From NCBI GenBank assembly GCA_041635755.1, contig JBFKUL010000056.1, positions 1 to 14,263 on the forward strand: a stretch of 14,263 nucleotides of DNA, written 5' to 3'. The stretch comes from JBFKUL01 sp041635755 (GTDB lineage Bacteria > Pseudomonadota > Gammaproteobacteria > Burkholderiales > SG8-39). This document shows positions 1-7,073 of this stretch, one piece after another. The position numbers and the translations under genes are program-made. The stretch's first letter is position 1. Each line of letters begins with the position of its first letter. Below the pieces are notes generated by a model. It was not told the origin of the DNA. It did no database searches and worked only from the letters and a program-made list of their open reading frames with translations.

Positions 1-1957
1 CATGATGGGCTCGATGCATACCGGGCTCGAAGCGCGGCCGGACGGCATGGGTCGCCTCGCGGCGTTCTACGCCGAACGGGCGCGCGGCGGCGCGGCGATC
101 ATCGTCACCGGCGGATTCTCGCCGAACGACGAGGGCGAGCTCGGCCCGCATCGCGCGCAGGTGAGCACGGCCGAGGATGCGGAGCGCCACCGCGTCATCC
201 CGAAGGCGGTGCACGAGGCCGGGGGACGGATCTGCCTGCAGGTGCTGCATTCGGGCCGCTACGGCTTTCACGAGAAGATCGTCGCACCTTCGGCGGTGAA
301 ATCGCCGATCAACCCGCACACTCCGCGCGAGCTCGCGCCCGCGGAGATCGAGCGCACCATCGACGCTTTCGCCGCGAGTGCCAAGCTCGCGCAGGTCGCG
401 GGCTACGACGGCGTCGAGATCATGGCCTCCGAGGGCTACCTGATCACCCAGTTCCTGGCGCTTCGCACCAACCACCGCCGGGACGACTGGGGCGGGCCGC
501 TCGAGAACCGGATGCGCTTCGCCACCGAGATCGTGCGCCGCACGCGCGCTGCGACCGGACGCAATTTCATCATCGTCTATCGCATTTCGGCGCTCGACCT
601 GGTCGAGGGTGGCCTGAGCGGCGAGGAGACGGTCGAAGTCGCGCGCGCCGTGGAAGCGGCCGGCGCGACCATTCTCAACACGGGTATCGGCTGGCATGAA
701 GCAAAAATCCCGACAATCGCGCAGGCGGTACCGCGCGGCGGCTTCGCGTGGGCGACCCGGCGGCTAAAGCAGGCGGTGAAGATCCCGCTCATCGCCTCGA
801 ACCGCATCAACGCGCCCGAGGTGGCCGAGGAGATCGTCGCGCGCGGCGACGCCGACATGGTCTCGCTCGCGCGAGCCATGCTTGCCGACGAAGCCTTCGC
901 CAACAAGGCCAAGGCGGGCGATCGCGCCGGGATCAACATCTGCATCGCCTGCAACCAGGCCTGCCTCGATCACTACTTCATCGGTCAGCCGGCGAGCTGC
1001 GTGGTCAACCCGCGCGCCGGCCGCGAGACCAAGCTCGTCTTCGCGCCTGCGAGCAAGAAGAAGCGCGTCGCAGTCGTCGGCGGCGGCCCGGCGGGCCTGT
1101 CCTGCGCCGCCGTGGCCGCGGAGCGCGGCCACGAGGTGACGTTGTTCGACAAGGCGGCGCGGCTCGGCGGCCAGTTCAATCTGGCCAAGGAAATTCCGGG
1201 CAAGCAGGAGTTCGCCGAATCGGTCGCCTACTACACCGAGCGGCTGCACCGCGCCGGCGCCACGGTGGTGCTGAACCATTCTCCGGGCGAGGCCGAGCTC
1301 GGCGCCTTCGACGAAGTAGTGCTCGCCACCGGCATCGACCCGCGCCGCCCGGCGATCCCGGGCGTCGAGAACAAGAAAGTGGTCGGCTACGTCGACGTGC
1401 TCTCGGGCCGAGCAAAGGTCGGCAAGAGCGTGGCCATCATCGGCATGGGCGGTATCGGCTTCGATGTCGCGGTGTACCTGCTCGAGCGCTCCAGCCGCGC
1501 ACCGCTCGAGGCGCAGGCCTTCGAGCACCACTGGGGCATCGTCGAGGATCGGGGCGTCGCCGGCGGGCTCGACCCGGCCGGGTTTCCGAAGACGCAGCCC
1601 GCGCATCGCATCACCATGCTCAAGCGCTCGCTGACGCCCTTCGGCAACACGCTCGGACGGACCACGGGCTGGGTGCATCGCACCGAGCTCGCACGCAATG
1701 CCGTCAAGATGCTCAAAGGGGTCGAGTACCGCAAGATCGATGACGCGGGCCTGCACATCGCGCTCGACGGCAAGGACGAGCTGATTACCGCTGATACCGT
1801 GATCCTATGCGCCGGGCAGGAACCCAAGCGCGAGCTCGCGGCCGTGCTCGAGAAGCTGGGCAAGACGGCGCACCTCATCGGTGGCGCGAAGCTCGCCACC
1901 GAGCTCGACGCCAAGCGCGCGATGCTCGAAGGCGCCGAGCTCGCCGCCGCCCTTTAG
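1..1957 (+). CDS. fadH: NADPH-dependent 2,4-dienoyl-CoA reductase, 5' end outside the window
   Basis: Reduces 2,4-dienoyl-CoA to 3-enoyl-CoA with NADPH so that unsaturated fatty acids can enter beta-oxidation in the cytoplasm. 651 residues are visible. By comparison with E. coli FadH from memory, about 20 N-terminal residues lie left of the window, so the first ATG seen is internal. Order: old-yellow-enzyme FMN barrel (visible residues 1 to about 325), iron-sulfur motif, then FAD and NAD(P) Rossmann domains (VVGGGPAGLSC and IIGMGGIGFD). The catalytic pair corresponds to Tyr146 (in SEGYLI) and His232 (in GIGWHEAKIP). The 4Fe-4S cysteines are Cys314, Cys317, Cys321 and Cys333, in the pattern C-x2-C-x3-C-x11-C. 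All key residues are present and the gene looks intact to its TAG. It is followed after 20 bp by an SDR gene on the same strand, so the two are probably co-transcribed. Family assignment is very secure. Confidence 0.95.
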   Translation, partial: MMGSMHTGLEARPDGMGRLAAFYAERARGGAAIIVTGGFSPNDEGELGPHRAQVSTAEDAERHRVIPKAVHEAGGRICLQVLHSGRYGFHEKIVAPSAVKSPINPHTPRELAPAEIERTIDAFAASAKLAQVAGYDGVEIMASEGYLITQFLALRTNHRRDDWGGPLENRMRFATEIVRRTRAATGRNFIIVYRISALDLVEGGLSGEETVEVARAVEAAGATILNTGIGWHEAKIPTIAQAVPRGGFAWATRRLKQAVKIPLIASNRINAPEVAEEIVARGDADMVSLARAMLADEAFANKAKAGDRAGINICIACNQACLDHYFIGQPASCVVNPRAGRETKLVFAPASKKKRVAVVGGGPAGLSCAAVAAERGHEVTLFDKAARLGGQFNLAKEIPGKQEFAESVAYYTERLHRAGATVVLNHSPGEAELGAFDEVVLATGIDPRRPAIPGVENKKVVGYVDVLSGRAKVGKSVAIIGMGGIGFDVAVYLLERSSRAPLEAQAFEHHWGIVEDRGVAGGLDPAGFPKTQPAHRITMLKRSLTPFGNTLGRTTGWVHRTELARNAVKMLKGVEYRKIDDAGLHIALDGKDELITADTVILCAGQEPKRELAAVLEKLGKTAHLIGGAKLATELDAKRAMLEGAELAAAL

Positions 1958-1977
1958 GAAAGCCGGAGGAACGAATC

Positions 1978-2706
1978 ATGGACAAGAAAGGCATTGCAGT
2001 CGTTTCGGGCGTCGGCGAAGGACTCGGCTTTGCGCTCGGCAGGCGCTTTGCCAAGGCCGGCTACAACGTGGCCTTGTCGGCGCGCAACACCGAACGGCTC
2101 GAGCGACTCGCCAGCGATATCGGCAAGGCCGGCGGCAAAGCGTTCGCCGCGCCCTGCGACGCGCGCGAGGAGCAGGCGATCGTCGCGCTATTCGACAAGC
2201 TCGAAAGCGACCACGGCCCGGTGGAAGTCGCCGTGTTCAACGCCGGCTCGAACTACCGCAACTCGATCCTCGAGACCCCGGCGGACATGTTCGAGAAGAT
2301 CTGGCGCCTGGGCTGCTTCGCGGGGTTCCTGTTCGGGCGTGAGGCGGCGCGGCGCATGACGCCGCGCGGCAAAGGGACGATTCTGTTCACCGGCGCAACC
2401 GCGTCGGTACGCGGCTCCGCGAACTTTGCGGCCTTCGCCGCCGCCAAAGGCGGCCTGCGCCAGGTGGCGCAGTCGATGGCGCGCGAGCTCGGGCCGAAGA
2501 ACATCCACGTCGCGCATGTCGTGATCGACGGCATGATCGACACCAAGGCGGTGCGCGAGCGCTTCGGCGAGCGCGTCAAGGCGCTGCCGCCCGACGGCAT
2601 GCTTGCGACCGACGCGATCGCCGAGTTGTTCTATCAGATTCACGCCCAGCCACGCTCGGCATGGACTTTCGAGGCCGATCTGCGACCCTACGCGGAACGC
2701 TTCTAG
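1978..2706 (+). CDS. SDR-family protein lacking the catalytic Tyr and Ser
   Basis: A 242-residue Rossmann-fold protein of classical short-chain dehydrogenase size. The ATG at 1978 is chosen because GGAGGA at 1965-1970 sits 7 nt ahead of it. The dinucleotide motif is present (Gly11-x3-Gly15-Leu-Gly17, in SGVGEGLG), as is the NAG motif (Asn88-Ala89-Gly90). The usual YxxxK active site reads Phe153-Ala-Ala-Ala-Lys157, and the residue 13 positions earlier, normally Ser, is Ala140 (Thr141 and Ser143 are close). The Lys is kept. The C-terminal half (QSMARELGPKNIHVAHVVID) is well formed, so this is not decay. It follows fadH by 20 bp, which suggests a role with acyl-CoA thioesters. Substrate and even catalysis are unknown. 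It may be an SDR using another proton donor, as mitochondrial 2,4-dienoyl-CoA reductase does, or a non-catalytic partner. The fold is certain, the function is not. Confidence 0.9.
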   Translation: MDKKGIAVVSGVGEGLGFALGRRFAKAGYNVALSARNTERLERLASDIGKAGGKAFAAPCDAREEQAIVALFDKLESDHGPVEVAVFNAGSNYRNSILETPADMFEKIWRLGCFAGFLFGREAARRMTPRGKGTILFTGATASVRGSANFAAFAAAKGGLRQVAQSMARELGPKNIHVAHVVIDGMIDTKAVRERFGERVKALPPDGMLATDAIAELFYQIHAQPRSAWTFEADLRPYAERF

Positions 2707-2709
2707 ACC

Positions 2710-3171
2710 ATGGCCGCCGTGCCGAGGACGAGCATTGCGCTACTGCTCCTCGCCGCGCTGGCGGCCGGTACGGCGCAGGCGGACGAATCGGCCGTACAAC
2801 GCGCGCTGATCCAGCGCGACCAGCAGAGCGAAGCGTTCTCGAGGCAACTACGCCAATCGCAGGAGGCGCTTCGCGTGCCGCCGGGCGATACTTCGCGCCG
2901 GCGGCAGCTCGAGTCGCGGCAGCTGCAGGAACGCCAGGAGGCGGAGAACGTGGACGCAAGACAGCTGCGCGAAGCCGGCCGGCCGCTTGCGGCCGACCCC
3001 GGCGTTGCGCGCGAGCTCCGATCCTACGAACGCGAGCGCATGGCCGGGGAACAGCAACTTGCACCGCGAGCGCCGACCGAGCGAACTGAACCGTCGCCCG
3101 CGCCGCTACCGCTGCCAAGGGCTGCGCGCCGCGGCGTCGATCCCGTAACGCCGGATCGCTTCCCCGACTAG
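2710..3171 (+). CDS. Small exported Gln/Arg-rich protein, function unknown
   Basis: 153 residues starting at an ATG only 3 nt after the SDR stop, so translation is probably coupled; no strong Shine-Dalgarno is visible. Residues 1 to about 25 look like a signal peptide: basic start, hydrophobic core rich in Leu and Ala, and an AQA-D cleavage site. The mature part is very rich in Gln, Arg and Glu (for example RDQQSEAFSRQLRQSQEAL and QLQERQEAENVDARQL), giving a predicted long amphipathic helix or coiled coil. A Pro-rich tail follows. I see no cysteines, metal motif or known domain. I do not recognise the family and assign no function; a periplasmic or envelope location is inferred. The last 22 codons overlap the 3' end of aceE on the other strand. 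The signal peptide and operon position support a real gene. Confidence 0.7.
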   Translation: MAAVPRTSIALLLLAALAAGTAQADESAVQRALIQRDQQSEAFSRQLRQSQEALRVPPGDTSRRRQLESRQLQERQEAENVDARQLREAGRPLAADPGVARELRSYERERMAGEQQLAPRAPTERTEPSPAPLPLPRAARRGVDPVTPDRFPD

Positions 3172-5814
3172 CTCGCGCTTCACGGTGCCTTCGTCGGCAA
3201 GCGCCGCGAGTGCGGCGTGCGCGATGTGCTTGGCATCCACCTCGAAGAAGTCGCGCAGCGCGGCGCGCGTGTCGCTGCGCCCGAAGCCGTCGGTGCCGAG
3301 CGCCACGTAGCGCCGCGGCGCGTACGGGCGGATCAGATCCGCCACGGCGCGCACATAGTCGCTCGCCGCGACGATCGGGCCCTGCGTCTTGTTCAGGCAC
3401 TGCGCCACCCAGCTCTCGTGCGTCGCGGCCTTGGCGCTCAACCGGTTGGCGCGCTCGCACTCCATGCCGTCGCGTTGCAGCTCGGAGAACGAGGTCACGC
3501 TCCAGACGTCCGCGGCAATCTTGAAGTCCTTCTCGAGCAGCTCGGCGGCGGCCATGACCTCGCGCAGGATCGTGCCCGCGCCGAGCAGCTGGAGCTTGGC
3601 GCCCTTGCGCTGCTGCAGCCGGTACAGGCCGCGCACGATGCCCTCCTCCGCGCCCTTGGGCATCGGCGGATGCACGTAGTTCTCGTTCATCGTGGTGACG
3701 TAATAGAACACGTCCTCCTGCTCCTCGAGCATGCGGCGCGCGCCATCCTGCACGATGAGCGCCAGCTCGTAGCCGAAGCACGGGTCGTAGGCGCGGCAGT
3801 TTGGGATCGTTGCCGCGACCAGATGACTCGAGCCGTCCTGGTGTTGCAGGCCCTCGCCCGAAAGCGTGGTGCGCCCCGCGGTCGCGCCGATGAGAAAGCC
3901 GCGCGCGCGCGAGTCACCCGCCGCCCAGATCAGATCGCCGATGCGCTGGAAGCCGAAGCACGAGTAGTACACGTAGAACGGCAGCATCGGGATGCCGTGC
4001 GCGCTGTAGGAGGTCGCGGCAGCGAGCCAGGACGAGACCGCGCCCGCCTCGGTGATGCCCTCCTCCAGGATCTGCCCGTCCTTCGCCTCCTTGTAGTAGA
4101 GCAGCTCCTCGTGGTCCTCGGGCTCGTAGAGCTGGCCGAGCGCCGAGTAGATGCCGATCTGGCGAAACAGCGTCTGCATGCCGAAGGTGCGTGCCTCGTC
4201 GGCGACGATCGGCACGATGCGCGGCCCGAGCTTGGCGTCGCGCAAGAAAAGCGAGAGCAGCTGCACGAACATCATGGTGGTCGACTGCTCGCGCTCCCTG
4301 GAGCCCTCGAGCATGCGCGCGAGCGCCGCGCGCGGCGGCACTTCGAGCTTCGGCCCGCGCGGCGCGCGCTGCGGCATGTAGCCGCCGAGCTTGCGGCGCG
4401 CCGCATGCAGGTACTTGATCTCCGGGCTGTCCGGCCCCGGGTTGAAGAAGCGCAGCTGCGCCACGTCCTCGTCGGAGAGTGGCAACCCGAAACGATCGCG
4501 AAACTCCTTCAACGCCTCGTCGTCGAGCTTCTTTTGCTGGTGCGTGCCCATCTTGCCCTGCCCCCAGTGACCCATGCCATAGCCCTTTTTGGTCTTGGCA
4601 AGGATCACGGTAGGCTGGCCCTCATGGCGCATCGCCGCGTCGTACGCCGCATAGATCTTGACGGGGTCGTGACCGCCGCGGCGCAGACGGTCGATGTCCG
4701 CGTCCGACATGTCCGCCACGAGCGCCTGCAGCTCGGGGTACTTGTTGAAGAACACCTCGCGGTTGAAGCGCCCGTCGGTCGCGGCGTAGGTCTGGAATTC
4801 GCCGTCCACGGTCTCGTGCAGGCGCTTGAGCAGCACGCCGTCGGTGTCGCGCGCGAACAGCGGGTCCCAGTCGGTGCTCCACAGCAGCTTCAGCACGTTC
4901 CAGCCCGCGCCGGCGAACAGCCCTTCGAGCTCCTGCACCACCGAGCCATTGCCGCGCACCGGGCCGTCGAGCCGCTGCAGATTGCAGTTGACCACGAAGA
5001 TCAGGTTGTCGAGCCCCTCGCGTGCCGCGAGCGAGAGTCCGGCAAGCGACTCGGGTTCGTCCATCTCGCCGTCGCCCACGAAGGCCCATACCTTGCGCCC
5101 CTTGGTCTGGGCGAGGCCGCGATCTTCCAGGTAGCGCAGGAAGCGCGCCTGGTAGATCGCGGTGATCGGCCCGAGGCCCATCGAGCCGGTCGGGAACTGC
5201 CAGAAATCCGGCATCAGCCAGGGATGGCAATACGAGGACAGGCCCCCGCCCACGGTTTCGCGCCGGTAGTGGGCGAGCCGCGCCTCGTCCAGCCGTCCCT
5301 CTAGAAAGGCGCGCGCGTACACGCCGGGCGCCGAGTGCGGCTGAAAGTACACCAGGTCGCTGAGAGCGGAACCGGCCGCGCCCTTGCCACCCGCCTCGCC
5401 GGCGCGGAAGAAGTGGTTGAAACCGACTTCGAACAGATCCGCGGCCGAGGCGTAGCTCGCGATGTGTCCGCCGAGCTCCGGGTGGGCACGGTTGGCACGC
5501 ACCACCATGGCGAGCGCGTTCCAGCGCACCAGCGCCGAGAGCCGGCTCTCGATCTCGAGGTTGCCCGGAAACTGCGGCTGCTCGGCGAGCTGCACGCTGT
5601 TCATGTAAGGTGTGTTCAGCACCGGCGGCAGCGGCACGCGGCGCGCCCGCGCGTGATCGAGGAGCTTGCGCAGCAGAAACGTGGCGCGCTCGCGACCCTC
5701 GGACTCGACCAGTGCGTCGAAGGCATCCAGCCACTCGCGCGTCTCGAGCGGATCGGCATCGGGCGGGTTCACGCGCCAGAAGGCCGAAGTGACGATGTCG
5801 GAAATGTCGGTCAT
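3106..5814 (-). CDS. aceE: Pyruvate dehydrogenase E1 component, homodimeric (AceE) type
   Basis: Thiamine-diphosphate-dependent decarboxylase that passes an acyl group to the lipoyl domain of E2, normally pyruvate to acetyl-CoA. 902 residues from the ATG at 5814 (E. coli AceE is 887). A TTG at 5829 would add five residues; no clear Shine-Dalgarno separates the two. Collinear with AceE throughout: ThDP/Mg motif Gly247-Asp248-Gly249 to Asn276-Cys-Asn278, His425 (E. coli His407), catalytic Glu589 (E. coli Glu571, in EEGITEAG) and His658 (E. coli His640, in GLQHQDG). The E2-facing N-terminal segment is present. No aceF or lpd lies next to it, unlike the usual pdh operon, so it may be a second E1 copy or an E1 for another 2-oxo acid such as 2-oxobutyrate. 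The C-terminus ends where E. coli AceE does, and its last 63 coding bases plus stop overlap the convergent small gene. Confidence 0.93.
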   Translation of the reverse strand: MTDISDIVTSAFWRVNPPDADPLETREWLDAFDALVESEGRERATFLLRKLLDHARARRVPLPPVLNTPYMNSVQLAEQPQFPGNLEIESRLSALVRWNALAMVVRANRAHPELGGHIASYASAADLFEVGFNHFFRAGEAGGKGAAGSALSDLVYFQPHSAPGVYARAFLEGRLDEARLAHYRRETVGGGLSSYCHPWLMPDFWQFPTGSMGLGPITAIYQARFLRYLEDRGLAQTKGRKVWAFVGDGEMDEPESLAGLSLAAREGLDNLIFVVNCNLQRLDGPVRGNGSVVQELEGLFAGAGWNVLKLLWSTDWDPLFARDTDGVLLKRLHETVDGEFQTYAATDGRFNREVFFNKYPELQALVADMSDADIDRLRRGGHDPVKIYAAYDAAMRHEGQPTVILAKTKKGYGMGHWGQGKMGTHQQKKLDDEALKEFRDRFGLPLSDEDVAQLRFFNPGPDSPEIKYLHAARRKLGGYMPQRAPRGPKLEVPPRAALARMLEGSREREQSTTMMFVQLLSLFLRDAKLGPRIVPIVADEARTFGMQTLFRQIGIYSALGQLYEPEDHEELLYYKEAKDGQILEEGITEAGAVSSWLAAATSYSAHGIPMLPFYVYYSCFGFQRIGDLIWAAGDSRARGFLIGATAGRTTLSGEGLQHQDGSSHLVAATIPNCRAYDPCFGYELALIVQDGARRMLEEQEDVFYYVTTMNENYVHPPMPKGAEEGIVRGLYRLQQRKGAKLQLLGAGTILREVMAAAELLEKDFKIAADVWSVTSFSELQRDGMECERANRLSAKAATHESWVAQCLNKTQGPIVAASDYVRAVADLIRPYAPRRYVALGTDGFGRSDTRAALRDFFEVDAKHIAHAALAALADEGTVKRELVGEAIRRYGIDAAARSPWQR

Positions 5815-5848
5815 GGCGGGATGGGACAATGGCCGGGGGAACAGGCAA

Positions 5849-5854
5849 ATCGTA
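5849..5854 (-). promoter_or_regulatory. Candidate -10 element for aceE
   Basis: On the minus strand the sequence TACGAT (four of six matches to TATAAT) sits about 35 bp upstream of the aceE ATG, in the short divergent gap between aceE and the isomerase gene. The sequence 17 bp further upstream (TACCCG) is a poor -35. This is a weak call based on position and one hexamer only. Confidence 0.25.
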
Positions 5855-5915
5855 ACGCGATCGGCCGGCAGCGGGTACCCGCCGTTCGAGCGCGCGCAGC
5901 GATCCGGAGGCCGTC

Positions 5916-6581
5916 ATGAGCAAAACGCCAGTCGTCGACCTGTACTTCTCGTTTCGCAGCCCGTACAGCTACATCGCGCTCGCAGTGCTTCGCCGCATGC
6001 CGGAGGCGCGCGCCATCGAGTGGAACGTCAAGGTGGTCTATCCGCTCGCCACGCGGGTACCGGATTTCTTCAAGCGGGCCGATCCACTGTACCGCCCCTA
6101 TCTCGTGCGCGACTCGAAGCGCATGGCCGAGTTCCACGGTGTGCCCTTTCGCCGGCCCAATCCGGATCCGATCGTGCAGGATCCGGCCACCGCGGCGGTG
6201 GCGGCAGAGCAGCCTTACATCTACCGTCTGACCCGGCTCGGCGCCGAGGCCACACGGCGCAAGCGCGCCTGGCCCTACGTGCAGGAAGTGTCACAGTTGC
6301 TGTGGAACGGCGAGGTCGCGCGCTGGGACGAAGGCGCGCACCTCGCGAATGCGGCGCGTCGCGCCGGGCTCGATCTGGCCGAGATGGAGCGCGCCGTGGA
6401 GACCGCCCCGGGGCCGCTCGATGCCCTGTGCGAAAAGCACGCCGCCGAGCAGCGCGCCGCCGGGCATTGGGGCGTGCCGCTCTTGGTGCACGACGGCGAG
6501 CCCTTCTTCGGCCACGACCGCATCCCGGTGCTACTGTGGCGGTTGCGCCAGCGCGGGCTGTTGGCCCTTGCAAACACCTGA
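5916..6581 (+). CDS. 2-hydroxychromene-2-carboxylate isomerase / DsbA-like (kappa GST) family protein
   Basis: 221 residues with the thioredoxin-fold, kappa-class GST architecture of HCCA isomerases, which catalyse a glutathione-dependent ring opening in naphthalene breakdown. The start is set by GGAGG at 5906-5910, 5 nt before the ATG. The N-terminus carries the family signature FRSPYSYIAL, with Ser15 at the glutathione-activating position and no CxxC, so it is not a disulfide oxidoreductase. The C-terminus has the typical GHWGVPLLVHDGEPFFGHDR block, which includes the cis-Pro of the thioredoxin fold (VP). No aromatic-degradation genes are in the window, so the true substrate is open; many chromosomal homologues have no proven role. 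Divergent from aceE with a gap of about 100 bp. Its 3' end holds the csp promoter region. Confidence 0.85.
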   Translation: MSKTPVVDLYFSFRSPYSYIALAVLRRMPEARAIEWNVKVVYPLATRVPDFFKRADPLYRPYLVRDSKRMAEFHGVPFRRPNPDPIVQDPATAAVAAEQPYIYRLTRLGAEATRRKRAWPYVQEVSQLLWNGEVARWDEGAHLANAARRAGLDLAEMERAVETAPGPLDALCEKHAAEQRAAGHWGVPLLVHDGEPFFGHDRIPVLLWRLRQRGLLALANT

Positions 6582-6590
6582 TTGCGCCTG

Positions 6591-6599
6591 TGGTATAGT
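6591..6599 (+). promoter_or_regulatory. Extended -10 promoter of the cold-shock gene
   Basis: The sequence TGGTATAGT matches the extended -10 consensus (TGn followed by TATAAT with one mismatch). It lies 10 bp after the isomerase stop codon. A TTGCAA at 6568-6573 is 20 bp upstream, too far for a standard -35; an extended -10 can act without one. A start near 6606 would give a leader of about 145 nt, which is typical for csp genes. Confidence 0.6.
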
Positions 6600-6605
6600 C
6601 CCGCT

Positions 6606-6751
6606 CGCAGGATTTCATCAAGTAGTGGAGTCTCAGTCCCCTTATCGTCGTACACGCGACGTCTTTAGTGGCAGCCAGTTCCCTCCCTTGATCATCATGC
6701 CCGGGTGCCGCGGCCCGGATTTGCCACGGCTTTTTCAAGGAATGGAAACAA
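6606..6751 (+). promoter_or_regulatory. Long structured 5' leader of csp mRNA, possible thermoswitch
   Basis: About 145 nt without a convincing reading frame between the promoter and the csp ATG. Structures visible by eye: a hairpin CGTCG/CGACG (6646-6650 with 6657-6661); an outer stem GTGGCAG/TTGCCAC (6668-6674 with 6721-6727, one G-U pair) enclosing a hairpin CCGGG/CCCGG (6701-6705 with 6714-6718). A competing pairing CCTTG/CAAGG (6686-6690 with 6736-6740) would cover the Shine-Dalgarno AAGGAA at 6737-6742. Long foldable leaders that expose the ribosome site in the cold are known from E. coli cspA. That this one switches is inferred. Confidence 0.55.
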
Positions 6752-6955
6752 ATGGCTACCGGTAAAGTAAAGTGGTTCAACGACTCGAAAGGCTTCGGCT
6801 TCATCACCCCCGATGAGGGCGGCGAAGATCTGTTCGCCCACCACAGCGCGATCCAGATGAGCGGCTTCAAGTCGCTCAAGGAAGCGCAGGCGGTGGAGTT
6901 CGAAGTCGTCAAGGGCCCGAAAGGCCTTCAGGCGACCAACATCCGCCCGAAGTAA
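6752..6955 (+). CDS. csp: Cold-shock protein, CspA family
   Basis: A 67-residue single cold-shock domain, the normal family length. It binds single-stranded RNA and DNA and works as an RNA chaperone in the cytoplasm. RNP1 is KGFGFI (residues 13-18) and RNP2 is the DLFAHH segment (26-31), with the aromatic residues Trp8, Phe9, Phe15, Phe17 and Phe28 in place for stacking on nucleic acid. The N-terminus MATGKVKWFND is typical. AAGGAA at 6737-6742 is the ribosome site, 9 nt before the ATG. Transcribed alone, with its own promoter and terminator. Whether it is cold-induced or constitutive cannot be told from the protein; the long leader suggests post-transcriptional control. Confidence 0.97.
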   Translation: MATGKVKWFNDSKGFGFITPDEGGEDLFAHHSAIQMSGFKSLKEAQAVEFEVVKGPKGLQATNIRPK

Positions 6956-6970
6956 CTCACCAGGATAAGC

Positions 6971-7029
6971 GCCGCGGGCTCGCCCGCGGCCTCATCGTGA
7001 TGGACCGCGCGGCCTCTGGCCGCGAGGTC
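6971..7029 (+). other. Two perfect or near-perfect hairpins in the csp 3' untranslated region
   Basis: The first hairpin is GCCGCGGG (6971-6978), loop CTCG, CCCGCGGC (6983-6990), 8 bp without a mismatch. The second is GACC-g-CGCGGCC (7003-7014), loop TCT, GGCCGCG-a-GGTC (7018-7029), 11 pairs with one mismatch. Neither is followed by a T-run, so they are not the terminator itself, which comes immediately after. They may protect the 3' end from exonucleases or belong to a 3'-derived small RNA. Confidence 0.6.
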
Positions 7030-7034
7030 CGAAG

Positions 7035-7061
7035 AAACCCGGCGCTGCCGGGTTTTTTTTT
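7035..7061 (+). terminator. Strong intrinsic terminator after csp
   Basis: The stem AAACCCGGC (7035-7043) pairs with GCCGGGTTT (7047-7055) around a GCT loop, and a run of nine T residues spans 7053-7061. It ends the csp transcript. It also lies 12 bp past the stop of the convergent symporter gene; read from that side the hairpin is followed only by TTTCTTC, so it could stop transcription in both directions, more weakly for the symporter. Confidence 0.92.
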
Positions 7062-7073
7062 GCCCGCAAACCA

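Noticed and set aside
3217..5304. A 695-codon open frame on the plus strand across aceE
   Set aside because: It is the antisense shadow of aceE in GC-rich DNA: its translation is low-complexity and Arg/His/Val-rich with no domain, while the minus strand aligns with AceE from end to end.
6697..6765. A 22-codon upstream reading frame that overlaps the csp start
   Set aside because: No Shine-Dalgarno precedes its ATG, which lies beside the GC hairpin of the leader. It is better explained as untranslated leader, although a regulatory upstream ORF is not fully excluded.
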